A stretch of 64,000 nt of DNA, from contig CM030932.1 of assembly GCA_018136815.1 (NCBI GenBank), positions 5,184,407-5,248,406 on the forward strand. The letters run 5' to 3'. The notes under the pieces were generated by a model. That model was not told the origin of the DNA. It saw only the letters and a program-made list of their open reading frames with translations, and searched no databases. The stretch comes from Isochrysis galbana (lineage: Eukaryota; Haptophyta; Isochrysidales; Isochrysidaceae). The position numbers and the translations under genes are program-made. Shown in pieces: positions 47,038-56,906 of the stretch; within the stretch, counting starts at the first letter, position 1, and each line of letters begins with the position of its first letter.

Positions 47038-47820
47038 TTCACGCAAGCGCTCAACTAAGTTTATACTTGGTCGCCCCATGGGGGGGCACCAGCCCCCCCC
47101 TCTCTCCACTCCTCCCCTGCCATGGGGGAGGAACCACCCATGCTCCTGGCACGCCTGATGGCTTGCCAGGAGCAGAATGCCCTGCTGACCCACTCTCTCA
47201 CTAGCAGGCTTGCCTGCCTCGCGCGTCCTGGCCTGTCGTGGCCAGCCCATCGCTCCAACCCCCCCTCCCCCCCTGTTCGACAGGCAGACAGGTGCAGATT
47301 GGGGACCCCTGAGGCACAGGAGCGCCAGCGAGGGAGAGGCAGGGGAGACCAGGGCCCAGCCCCAGCCTCCTCTGCCCCCTGAGCTGGCCTCCAGGGGCCT
47401 CCAGGGGTCGCCAAGGGGCAGCTGCAAGCCTGTCGCAGGCGCGCCATCGCGCGTGCCTGCAGGAGAGGGGAGAGAGAGCGCGGAGAAGGGGGTGGGCGGA
47501 GCGAGAGCTCCGCTCACCGGAAAATAGGTAAGTCCCGCACCTGTTTACAGGATAAGTCGGGACCGAGGCCGCCGCCAGCCCGGTAGGCGTAGGAGGAAGG
47601 GGGGAACGGATCGCCGGGGGGGGGGCGCGGGCCACCGACCATATCTAAGCCCTTTTCCCCTATCCCCCTAGTAGTGCACGGGGGGAGTCGCCTGATGGCG
47701 GGGGGAAAGGGCCGGGGGAGTGGGGGTGTAGAAAGTTTCCTACGTGAGTAGAAAGTAGAGGCTGCACGGTCGCGTGTGCGGTGAGACTATTAAGAAATTA
47801 ATTAATTCACGCAAGCGCTC
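47038..47820 (+). mobile_element. S element, full-length copy with 15-bp target duplication
   Basis: The element spans 47053-47805 (753 bp) between two copies of ttcacgcaagcgctc (47038-47052 and 47806-47820). It starts aactaagtttatacttgg and ends gtgagactattaagaaattaattaa. It is inserted in an older, oppositely oriented S copy. Confidence 0.88.
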
Positions 47821-48295
47821 TACACCCTACATGTGAAAAACAGTCGACAAGCCCAAGAAAAACAGTAAAAACAGCTGTTTTTGGGTGGTACAGAAAAACA
47901 GCCGAAAACAGCCCGAAAAACAGGCCGCCAGTGTTTACGTTAGAAAATGGTGTTTATGTTAGAAAATATATTATAAAATGTTGCGCGCGGGGGGTGGGCG
48001 AGGGGGGGGGGGGGCGGGAACTCGCGTGGCGCCAGGCGCCAAGTGTCTCTCACCCGCGCGCAGGCACTCCACCCGCCCCCTTCCCTCCCCCCTCCCCACA
48101 GCCCCAAATATGAGCTCGGTGATCAACCCCAACCCCACGCGCGCCTCCCGGTCCACGTCTCGCGTCGTCACACCGGCGCGCCGGCGCAGCTGGCCCCAAG
48201 CTTACAGGGCCCAGGCTCAGAAAAACAGTGAAAAACACTGTTTTTGGTCTTCACAGAAAAACAGGTTTTCTGTTTTTCACATGTAGGCTCTACAC
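47818..48295. mobile_element. hAT-type MITE with 8-bp target duplication
   Basis: The element spans 47826-48287 (462 bp) between two copies of ctctacac (47818-47825 and 48288-48295). The ends are perfect 18-bp inverted repeats (CCTACATGTGAAAAACAG). Inside, GAAAAACAG and CTGTTTTT recur many times near both ends, as expected for subterminal transposase sites. The 8-bp duplication points to the hAT superfamily. There is no coding capacity. It landed inside S-element sequence and overlaps the right-hand duplication of the previous S insertion. Confidence 0.85.
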
Positions 48296-48365
48296 CCCCA
48301 CTTCCCCGGCCCTTCCCCCCCCCCCCCCCCCCGCCATCTGGCGACTCCCCCCCCCGTGCACTATA
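48296..48365 (-). mobile_element. S element, outer nest layer, right piece
   Basis: 'tacacccccacttccccggccc', a long C run and 'gccatctggcgactcccc...gtgcacta' continue the copy begun at 46986-47037. The match ends near 48365, so the far end is missing. Confidence 0.6.
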
Positions 48366-49243
48366 CGAAGAGCCCATGCTGACATGGGACGCCAAGCCTA
48401 AAAAAGCATATCGCATATCGGCGGCCCGACTTTCGACCACTTTCCACTTTTTGAGCACATCGACAACGACGAACTGGCACCAAGCACCAAACTACTGAGA
48501 CTAGCAGAGAAAGTAGAGATCGAACACACCGTCAGACAAGAGAGTAGCGCCTGCATTAGCGGCCAAGGATAGCATCTCGGCGTCGAAGGCGGAACGCCCC
48601 GATACTGAACACCCATGCACCCATGGGGGAAGCCGAAAGGCGGGGGCCCCCACAACGCGGCGCCCAAAGCCACGCCGCCAACCAAAAGCGCATCAAAAGG
48701 CCCGCCTCACCCCTCCCCTAGTGCTAGGCCCAAGCAAGGTAGTGCATATGGGCCGACCCCCCAAGACCCAAGAACAAGGAACGAGGGGGGGGGCATGCGC
48801 AACCTCGCAATCTGCGCCGTTGCTGTGTTGCTGTCGCTGTCCACCACGCGCAGGGATCGCGACGCGCGCGTGGGGTTGGGGTTGAACACCGAGCGGCTCA
48901 CCATCGGCCGAGGGGAGGGGAGGGGGCGGCGGCAGCGGCTGCGGCCGTATGCGTGTATGACGCTGAGGAGCGGTGGCGGAGCGGAGGAGTGGAGGCGGAG
49001 GCGGAGGCGTTCCTTCCGTGCGCGGAAGGGAAAGGCCCTCCTGCGATATATGGCGTGTTTTACTGGTTTTTATCCCAAAGATCAGCTGTTTTTTCTGTCT
49101 TTCTATACCTCACCCTCTATTTTCCCCATATCTGGGCAGATCTCCTATGACGCTCAAGTAGGGTATGTAAGTTCTTACATCTAGCTTGTGTGAACTAACA
49201 TTACCACGCGGTGTCCTGGTGTGATAGACTTCCGCGTCGCGCG
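48366..49243. other. Element debris and intergenic DNA
   Basis: About 48440-48540 holds the frame related to 18918-19037 (pattern F..DN..L.P..LL.LA.K...I.H.V). Around 48738-48762 is a short repeat B match. The rest, with G-rich runs at 48785-48795 and 48910-49020, shows no gene. Confidence 0.35.
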
Positions 49244-50092
49244 ATGGCAGGCGTCGAGCCGTCCCTCGCTCGCGTCGGCCCGCTGATGCATAAGGCACTG
49301 TGCTGCCTCCGCTGCGGCGGCTTCGCGGGATTTCGTTCGGAAAGCTCAAAGGGTGCTATCGGCTATGGCCGTGCGGTATCTAGGCTCGTGAACCTTGAAC
49401 ACGCCGAGATACTCGGCTACTTTTCACGGACATTGGAGGAGTTCGGCTCATCCAAGCTGACACGCTACCTGCTGCGCGACTCTCTTGCGTGCACGCTCGC
49501 TCAGAAACATAAATTGAACTCTCGTGCCGCAGCTTACCGCGTCCTCGGGCCCTCGCTGCAGGAGCTCCCCACGCCTTCTTTCAACAGACCTAGGCGCTTC
49601 CACCCTTCTCGCGCTGCTCCAACATGGCCCTGCTCTTATTCTAATGGCTGCCCGATTGGGCATGGCACGCCGAGTTTGCCCATGTTTGAGTCTTTGAGCG
49701 CGGCAGAAATGTACGATAAGCGCATGTGGAAGGAGGCAGATGGGCTCTTGGCAGAGCGTCGTGTTGCCAAGCACGGCGGGAGGGTCGTGGCATTGATCGA
49801 AGCCGCTAAAAACCTGCCTGCAACCGAGCTTCGTTCAATACTGGCTCGCCGGGTTAAGGCGAGAGGGGCAGGCGAATTCGACGAAGCAGACGTAATCCGT
49901 GCTGAATTGGCTGAGTTTGGAGTCCACGTGAATGACAAAACGAATCGATGGCACTCTGCGGATGGGCGTTCAGGTACAATTGAACCCTTTGCAATCCAGG
50001 GACGAGGATGGCAACGTTCGATGCGAGGGGACATAGAGGCTTGTAGCACACTTGCATCTTCAGCAGCAAAAGCAGCGCCTGGCGGGATATAG
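49244..50092 (+). CDS. Protein with a CysRS-like C-terminal motif, probably organellar
   Basis: Single open frame, 282 residues from the ATG at 49244. Residues 190-240 have the pattern seen at the end of cysteinyl-tRNA synthetase: ARRVKARGAGEFDEAD, then IRAELAEFGVHVND and a Trp. In the synthetase this helical segment contacts the tRNA. The catalytic Rossmann fold (HIGH/KMSKS) is absent, so it is not an aminoacyl-tRNA synthetase. The N-terminus (MAGVEPSLARVGPLMHK, then Cys/Arg/Ser-rich) could be a transit peptide. The middle (70-170) is less ordered and may contain an unrecognised intron. A tRNA-binding role is inferred only from the motif. Confidence 0.62.
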   Translation: MAGVEPSLARVGPLMHKALCCLRCGGFAGFRSESSKGAIGYGRAVSRLVNLEHAEILGYFSRTLEEFGSSKLTRYLLRDSLACTLAQKHKLNSRAAAYRVLGPSLQELPTPSFNRPRRFHPSRAAPTWPCSYSNGCPIGHGTPSLPMFESLSAAEMYDKRMWKEADGLLAERRVAKHGGRVVALIEAAKNLPATELRSILARRVKARGAGEFDEADVIRAELAEFGVHVNDKTNRWHSADGRSGTIEPFAIQGRGWQRSMRGDIEACSTLASSAAKAAPGGI

Positions 50093-50289
50093 GGGTCGAC
50101 CGGGAAGATGAGTTCTCAGTCACATAATGCATTATGTGCTGATGTGTTGTGCGGATCTGCGGGTCAATATTGTGTGCTGCAAGTTCAAGTTGTATTTCAT
50201 CGTCCACGCGATTGGGCTTGTCTTCCGGTCAGTCATACACTTTTTGTACGGTCGTGATGCAGATGGTTGGGATTGGCAGAACAGTTGGG
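50093..50289. other. Short intergenic gap
   Basis: No gene or repeat is recognised between the CysRS-motif gene and the L element copy. Confidence 0.4.
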
Positions 50290-50765
50290 GGGGGAAAACT
50301 TCTTAATAATCTCGCCGCGCGTGCGACTCTGCACCTTAACTATGCAGCCACGCCCGCTGCACTCTCGCCCCCCCCTCCACCTGCCTTGCGGCCCGTCCCC
50401 TTGTGCGCTACCTAGGGGCTGGGTGTATGGGGTTTCTTGCAGCAGACGGTGTGCTCCGATACCCGATAGGTTTTCCTCTACTTCCTCCTGCGCCATCGGG
50501 CTATCGGTTTTTGTGTTATCCTTTTGCCTTTGCGTCAGGGGGGCAGGGGGACAAGTGGCTGTGTTTCAGTGGGTCCGAGGGCTGAGGTCGGGTGGGTGGG
50601 TGAGTCGCGGCGGTGGTCTTTGCGCGGTTACGCGAGTCTTTCCGCTATGCGGAGCGCTTGTGCTACCGCGGTCAGGTTCGTGCCTGGTATTAGTATTAGG
50701 GCGCCTTTGTCGTTGGTCGTTGGTTATAAAGACGGGGGGCTAGTAGGCCCAGGTCAGGATTTCGG
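50290..50765 (-). mobile_element. L element fragment, second copy
   Basis: On the minus strand a frame ending at the stop 50628-50630 reads NDKGALILIP...VAQALRIAERLA. It aligns with NDKGNLTLND...VAEAIGIAGKLA of the first copy. A small insertion near 50715 breaks the frame upstream. The distance from stop to the AT-rich end (ttcttaataatctcgcc at about 50300) is about 328 bp, against about 335 bp in the first copy. The protein is better kept than the DNA, which suggests that it was once under selection. Confidence 0.55.
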
Positions 50766-51110
50766 AATTTTTTTTTCAAAATTTGGGGGTGGGTTTACTC
50801 ACAGATTTCTTGGCAAAAAATCGCAAAATTTGGGGGCTCCTGGGCTCCTGCAGCCGCTCCCCCCCCCCCCCCCCTCACCCCACCCCCATATCCATATCCT
50901 AACTAAGGGCTAAGGGCAGGAAGGGGGGCTCCTAGGGAGAAGGGCGGGGGTTAGTAAGGGCGGGAGAGGGGAGAGAGAGGGTAGGGTAGAAAGAGTAAGG
51001 GCGGGAGAGGGGAGGTAGTAGTAAGGGCGGGAGAGGAGGGGTAGTAAGGGCGGGAGAGGGAGAGGAGGGGTAGTAAGGAGTAAGGGCGGGAGAGGGGCCC
51101 TCATTGGCCT
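50766..51110. repeat. AAATTTGGGG-type repeat and a G/A minisatellite
   Basis: 'aaaatttgggg' occurs twice near 50783 and 50823, with a C run at about 50859-50873. From about 50930 to 51095 there are irregular tandem units of 'agtaagggcgggagagggg' (16-30 bp). Confidence 0.75.
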
Positions 51111-51515
51111 GTGCGAATGTGGATGCGGCGTATGCTGTTCGGAAACTCGAGTTTCTCCCCATGTATGCTCACCTCAATTGTGGCAACCAATAACTTGTCC
51201 AGGAGCTGCCCACATACTTCATACTTCATACTTGATACTTGGCATCAGCCCGTGCATTCCACGTCGCCGACCGTGGCAATATCTCCGAGTACACCAAGAC
51301 CGTCTTAGAGTGGTGGTGGTGGAGGGCAAATCACACTCACATTCCGACATGGGCAACGGTGGTTGCGCGCATCGCTTTTGCATTGTCTCCTAATTCGGCG
51401 TCGTGTGAGCCGTGTGTTTTCGTTATTGAAGTGTATGTTTGGCGATGCACAAATGAGTGCCTTGACCGATTAGATTCAATGTGCATTGATGTTGTTGCGG
51501 TATAATGTTGTAGTA
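51111..51515 (+). pseudogene. hAT transposase C-terminal relic
   Basis: In one frame, LVQELPTYF, then after an interruption SARAFHVAD, VLEWWWWRANHTHIPTWATVV and NSASCE match the start of the hAT dimerisation domain (L..ELP.Y ... WW ... P.W ... PNSA..E). One extra base near 51412 shifts the frame. The next frame reads RVFSLLK and MFGDAQMSALTD, then meets a TAG at 51468-51470, and continues IQCALMLLRYN. This is the usual hAT C-terminus. It is therefore a dead copy with stops and at least one frameshift. The catalytic DDE part is not seen upstream. Confidence 0.78.
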
Positions 51516-52620
51516 TAATCATAATCACACCGGTGACCTTGAGTAAAGAGTAAGTAATGAGTGAGTAGAGTACATTTGTGTGATGTGAGTCATTAGGCAA
51601 GTAATTTAATAATTAACGTTGCGCAAACAAGAGTCAATGATTGTCAATCCTCGCTCTATCTATAGGTGAAATAAAGTGAAAAGCCCATTCATGTAGCCAT
51701 GTAACCAAATACAGACTACAGATAGCAGATAGCGGCGGCGGCTGGGCTATATATAGGTAGGTAGCTAGGTCAGGCTCGCGCGCGAGCGCGCGAGCGCTTG
51801 CGCCTCGCAAAATATTGGCGAAATTTGGGGCAGTGAACGCGAAATCTGAGCGAACCATCCGAAGAAATTTGGACGGGTTTCAAACGAAATTCTGACATGG
51901 GCCTAGGTAGGGGCTAGTGGGCTAGTGGGAGTAGTGGTACTAACGCTCAGTTGTTTTATTATTATTATTGAGCGTTCGCCCAAGGCGAGCGCACACGCCT
52001 TGGAGGTTGCTCAGCGGCGCGTGCGAAAGTGTTTGTGTGTGGGCGCCGATCCGGCAAGGCTGGCAGCAGCGATGGCATTGCTGCTTGTCACAATGTCCAG
52101 TCAGTTGGTTGTGGGCGCAAGCGCTGGTCGCTGGTCCGGCCGCGCGCGCCGCATGTCGCATGTGCATAATGTGCCGCGCGATGGCGACGGAATTTATTTT
52201 TAATAGTAGCTTTGGTCGTACTGTTATTGTTATTGTTTATGCTGTTATTGCATGCATGCATGAAAGGTGAAAGGTGAAAGGAGATTGAGATTGCATATAA
52301 TGCTTCTATCTCATATCTCACTCATCCTAAGGGGCCTTATTCTAGCCTCGTTCTCGTTTGGTCCAATGGGCCTAGGCCTAGTTTCAAAAATAATATAAAA
52401 TAATCGAGTTTTTTGTCCAAGTTAGAGCTGCTAGATCGACCGATAAATTTTCACGTAGCACGTTAAATTTTCACGTAGCACGTAGTATTTTGTATTTTAT
52501 TGAATTGTTTATGCTGATTTTTGGTCGTCGAAAAACCAACTTCCGCCTTGACGCCGGCGGCACACCATAAGAGTCCGACTGTAGAGTACTACTACTCTAG
52601 TGGGATGCACTAGGATTAAG
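51516..52620. other. AT-richer intergenic stretch
   Basis: The base composition is lower in GC than most of the window. It has short microsatellites (att near 51958) and tandem 'gaaaggt' and 'ttttcacgtagcacgt' pairs near 52260 and 52450. A 92-codon frame at 51925-52203 has no family features. No gene is supported. Confidence 0.35.
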
Positions 52621-52739
52621 GAGAGGGGGGGGGGGGGGGGCCAAGCCCCGCCAACTTGTCCTCTCTCCTCTTCTCCCTTCCCTTTCCCTCCCTCCCCTCC
52701 CTCACACGGCACCTACCCCGCGCCTCCCACACCTGCACG
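52621..52739 (+). promoter_or_regulatory. Pyrimidine-rich leader of UBC12
   Basis: After a G run at 52625-52640 the plus strand is strongly CT-rich from 52660 to 52705, about 35 bp before the UBC12 ATG. The same layout occurs at other gene starts here. The promoter role is inferred. Confidence 0.4.
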
Positions 52740-54088
52740 ATGATCAAGCTCTTCAGCCTGAAGCAGGAGAAGGAGAAGCAGGCCGCCTCGCCGGGCAACG
52801 AGAAGAAGGTCGCGCCTGGACTTATCCGCATGCAGAAGGGTGAGCATGAGCACATGCGGGGGGGGGCCGGGGGGGAAGGGAAGGGAGGAAAGGAGGTTCT
52901 ACTCCGCTCAGTTGCTCGTCATGCAACCGAATCGCTCTCTCAGCCGGCGAGGGTGCAACGGGTTGTGCCGCCGATGCACGGCCCGTTGAGTCCGATACAT
53001 CCGGTCCGCTCGCGTAATTCCGCCGAGCTTGCCTCCGCCTGGCTCATTGGTCATCCTTCAAATTAATTGTCACACATGCAGCGACAGTCACAGTGTGGGG
53101 TGCATGCTCCCAACTATCTCCCCCTTTCGCTGTTTCTCGCCGCAATGGATGCAGACATGTCTGAGCTAAAGCTGGAGAAAGGTTGCGAGCTCGACTTTTA
53201 CAACGGTAAAGATGACCTCATGAACTTTAGGCTCCGCATCAAACCTGACGATGGCATCTACCGCAATGGCGTTTTTGTCTTCAATTTCAAGGTCCCCACC
53301 TCCTATCCTCATGATGCGCCGAAGGTGCTGTGTGAGACGACGGTGTTCCACCCGAATATTGACATGGAGGGCCACGTGTGTCTAAATATCTTGCGTGAGG
53401 ACTGGAAGCCAGTGCGTGCTGCTCACAGCCTACTCCAACACTTCAAACAATCCTTGCTCACGGTTTTCCACGCAGTCATGATCACCTCGACCAAAGGAGC
53501 TTGACCCATCGTGTTACTTCTGAAGTTTTGACAGTTCACGACTGTGCCTTCATTGTCTTAGGTGCTGACAATTCAGAGTGTCATCATGGGGCTGCAGTTT
53601 CTCATGTTGGAGCCTAATCCAGATGATCCTCTAAATAAAGAGGTAAAAGATCAAGTTGCACTTGGGGGTGGCGTGAGCATCTGCGATGTATCTACCCATC
53701 TCTGCCATGTTGGAGGGAGTAGAATACCAGTCTGATTTGCTACAGCAAGAGATGCCCATGTGCCGCGTCCACCATGCGTGAATTGTGCTCGTGCATCTGA
53801 GTTCCATCACCCCTCCTATGCGCCATCTTAGGCTGCGACGACGTTGACGAAGGATAAGCGTGAATTTGAACGCCTCGTGCGCGAAACGTTTAAGGGACGC
53901 ACTATGCAGGTGAGAACTATGGCCGTTGTGTGCTCTCCCAATGTCGGCCTGCCCAGTACGCTCAGGTTATCCAAGCGCGCCGCACATGACTTCAGGTCGA
54001 GGGTTGCTTGTATCTTAGCTGCCTGCTGCGTCCTCGCTACACATCGCAGGTGGGCTCTCAACGATATACTTTCCCTAAATTCGACTGA
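52740..54088 (+). CDS. UBC12: NEDD8-conjugating enzyme E2 (UBC12 / UBE2M)
   Basis: Five exons (52740-52839, 53155-53411, 53562-53642, 53832-53909 and 54050-54088) give 184 residues, against 183 in human UBE2M. All four introns are GT-AG and restore the frame. The N-terminus [13 protein letters not shown] is the family-specific extension that docks on the NEDD8 E1. The UBC fold follows: QKD start at 32-34, YPHDAPKV at 84-91, HPN at 99-101, and the catalytic cysteine Cys109 in [26 protein letters not shown] lies near 135-148, and the C-terminus ends KFD. The enzyme moves NEDD8 from the E1 to cullins with an RBX1-type E3, which activates cullin-RING ubiquitin ligases. All key residues are present. 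Confidence 0.97.
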
Positions 54089-54218
54089 GGAAGCTGGGAA
54101 GATGTACTTCAAGGTCTTAGCTGTTGCAGAATTACTTCAGGTTGGCAACTCCGGACGCCGGGAAAGACTGGGCAGATGGATGATGGCTACGTGTAGTGCA
54201 TTCAGCTTGGCACCTATG

Positions 54219-54793
54219 CTAATGTCTGAACACATCGTGGTCCTCTCGTCTTTCGCTCTGTCGACAAACCAGTGCGAGCACGCCCAGGCTGCTCTCGTAG
54301 GGCGCCTGCCCCACCGAGCTTTGGCTTGCTCGTCCTAGTGCTGCCTTGAATAAGAGCGGGCGTCGGCCCAGCTGATGCGGAAGGCAGAGGAGTAAGCTTT
54401 CTTCTTGTTGCGGATCGCTCATTTCAAGTAACGGTTCTCGCTCTTGCTGTCGTTCTTTGGACAGCAAAAGGCTCATCCAAGAAGACACAGCACGTTTTTT
54501 GTGGACATGATAATGCGCGGTGATGTGGCTCGGGGTCTGGCTAAGTGAGACCCAATCGCCTAGTGCGTCCGATTCCCTCCCACTTTTGGCAGGGCTCGGC
54601 ATGATCTCCTTGTATCGGAGGAATACGGCTCCACGATGAAAATCGGTTTGATCACAACGGTTCGCGAGTGAGCTGGTGCTGCTACGCGTGTCGCAGCTGT
54701 ATCCTATCTCGAAAACCGAGGACATCAGCATCAGCGGTCCTTGCCTTCTTTTTGCGAGACATCGTTGATCCGAACTGCAATTTAGATGTGAGA
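54219..54793 (-). CDS. Hypothetical small protein
   Basis: The minus strand is open over 200 codons (54219-54821) with moderate composition. A separate start nearby reads MSRKKKARTADADVLGF in another frame (ATG near 54764), which looks like a natural basic N-terminus and could splice into the long frame. No family is recognised. It lies tail-to-tail with UBC12. It may be real or a chance frame. Confidence 0.25.
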
Positions 54794-54821
54794 TGCTTTC
54801 TGCGAGTGACTGCGCTCTCAT

Positions 54822-55277
54822 CTTCGTACTTCGTATGTTGTATCATCTTTCCCTCCGTCCGGTGATGGTGGGTGTTTGTTGTCTTGTCTTCCGTGACTGC
54901 ACCACATGATGTAGTATTAAAAATTCAATCGTTTCCATTTCAGGCGCTACGTATGAGCATGAGGTGCGATCCCCAGGCCCACGGTGAGCGTGGAGCGTTG
55001 CAGGCGAAAGCCTTGGCCTTGGCCTTGGGAGCGGTCGCGTTCCATCGAAAGTGGTACGGACTCGATTGAGCCATCACATGCCCGTGGCCCGTGGTGGTTT
55101 TCTGCGGTACTGCCTCGGAGAGGGAGAGGGGCACAATGGCAGTGGTCGGCGCTCCACAGCTCCAGCGCTCGCTAGAAGCTAAAAAAGATGGACAATGGAC
55201 AGCTTTTAGCTTTACTCCTTTTTAATTTTATTCGCTTGCACGCGCAAGCTCACAATGATTGCTTTTGCTTTACGTCC
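54822..55277. other. Intergenic, nothing identified
   Basis: A short 'ccttggcctt' repeat lies near 55010-55025. No gene or known element is seen before the S copy starts. Confidence 0.4.
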
Positions 55278-55945
55278 AACTAAGTTTATACTTAGTTTGC
55301 CCATGGGAGATGGGAGGCACGAGTTCCCCCTCTCTCCACTCCTCCCCTGCCATGGGGTAGGAACCACCCACCCTCCTGGCATGCCTCATGGCTTGCCAGA
55401 GCAGACTGTCCTGCTGACCCACTTTCCCCCGGCAAGCTTGCCTGTCGCGCTCGCCCTGGCCTGTCGTGGCCAGCCCATCGCCATCGCTCAGGCGGCTTGC
55501 CTTCATTTGGTCTCCTTTCCCTCCGGTTTCTTCCCCTCCCGTGGGGACTCTCACCCTACCATGAGACCATGAGCCCCCCCGCGAGCACCCCGAAGGAGAG
55601 GCCCAGGTACCCCTCCTCCCCCCCCTGGTCGATAGGCAGACATGTGCAAAGTGGGGGGCCCTTGGGCTCAGGAGTGCCAGCGAGGGAGAGGCAGGGGAGG
55701 CCAGGGCCCAGCCTCAACCTCCTCTGCCCCCTGAGCTGGCCTCCAAGAGCCTCTGGGGGTCGCCTGAGCCAAAGGGCAGCTGCAGGCCTGTCGCAGGCGC
55801 GCCATCACACGTGCCGCAGGAGAGGGGAGAGAGCGCGCGGAGAAGGGGGCGGGCGGAGCTGCAGCTCCGCCCACCGAAAAATAGGCAAGTCCCGCACCTG
55901 TTTACAGGATAAATCGGGACTGAGGCCGCCGCCAGCCCGGTAGCT
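55278..55945 (+). mobile_element. S element, truncated copy abutting the ESF2 gene
   Basis: It starts with the conserved 'aactaagtttatactt' end and can be followed to 'gccgccgccagcccggta' at about 55941. The AT-ended portion is missing. An extra stretch of about 130 bp (55490-55620), absent from the other copies, contains 'cctttccctccggtttcttc'. The copy ends about 10 bp before an upstream in-frame ATG (55953) of the ESF2 gene. Confidence 0.8.
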
Positions 55946-56066
55946 GGTAGGCATGCCCGCGACTAAGAGTAAGGGAAGAGGGAAGAAGCGAGGATACATA
56001 CCCCCGCCGCGACTATTTTATACGCTTAGAAGAACTGGAGACGCCCACGACCGCCGGCACGTCTCG

Positions 56067-56906
56067 ATGTCGCCCACAGAGCCTGAGCTCGAGGCGGCGC
56101 CCTCCAGCGCGGCGGAAGGCACGGCCAAGCCAAAGAAGAAGAAGATGAAGCCGTTCAAGCTCAATAAGCTCAAGGGCGAGGCACTCGTCGAGTACAATGA
56201 GAAGATGAAGAAGCGGGGAGTCTGCTTCATCAGTCGCGTGCCGCCGTACATGAAGCCCTCGGCGTTGCGCAAATTGCTCTCAGGATTCGGCACGGAGGTG
56301 CTCCGAATCTATCTGAAGCCGGAAGATCCGGCCGTGCGCGCTCGACGTATTGCCAGCGGAGGCAATCGCAAGCGCTCCTTCTCAGAAGGCTGGGTTGAAT
56401 TTGAAGATAAGCGCCGGGCGCTCAAAATCGCCAACATGCTCAACAATACCCTCATTGGTGGGTCACATCGGTCCTTCCACGCGCACGACCTGTGGTCGAT
56501 CAAATACTTGCATAAGTTCAAGTGGGACGACTTGATAAACGAACAAGCTCACGAGGCTCGCGCAAAGCAGGACAAGATGCGGGCCGAACTGGCTCAGTCC
56601 AAGAAGGAAACCTCCTTCTACATGAAGCAAGTTGGGCAGGCTAAAGCGATCGAGGCGATGTCGGAGCGCAGGGCACGGAAGGCAGCCGCGGCAGCATCTG
56701 CAGGAGATCCTTCGACAGCGCCTGCCGCCGCAGCCGACAAGAAACGTCCACGGGAAGAGGATTCAACGCTGGCACGTGCGGAGGGATCGTCTGGCATCAA
56801 AGCACTGCGTCGCAACTTCAAGCAACGCCGGGTGCAGAGGGGCGAGGGGCGCCAACAGAGCGCAATTAGCCCTCGTTTGCTGCTGCCGAGCGGAGACGAT
56901 GCGTAG
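56067..56906 (+). CDS. ESF2: Esf2/ABT1-type ribosome-biogenesis RNA-binding protein
   Basis: Single exon, 279 residues from the ATG at 56067. An in-frame ATG at 55953 would add 38 basic residues, partly next to S-element DNA, and is less likely. Residues 21-30 are a Lys-rich nuclear signal. Residues 50-150 are the RRM of this family: GVCFISRVPPYMKP at 51-64, LRIYLKPED at 79-87, FSEGWVEFEDK at 105-115, and WSIKYLHKFKWDDL at 143-156, the hallmark of Esf2/ABT1. A charged helix and an Ala/Lys-rich tail follow. In yeast, Esf2 joins the small-subunit processome and stimulates the helicase Dbp8 during 18S rRNA maturation in the nucleolus. Confidence 0.93.
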   Translation: MSPTEPELEAAPSSAAEGTAKPKKKKMKPFKLNKLKGEALVEYNEKMKKRGVCFISRVPPYMKPSALRKLLSGFGTEVLRIYLKPEDPAVRARRIASGGNRKRSFSEGWVEFEDKRRALKIANMLNNTLIGGSHRSFHAHDLWSIKYLHKFKWDDLINEQAHEARAKQDKMRAELAQSKKETSFYMKQVGQAKAIEAMSERRARKAAAAASAGDPSTAPAAAADKKRPREEDSTLARAEGSSGIKALRRNFKQRRVQRGEGRQQSAISPRLLLPSGDDA

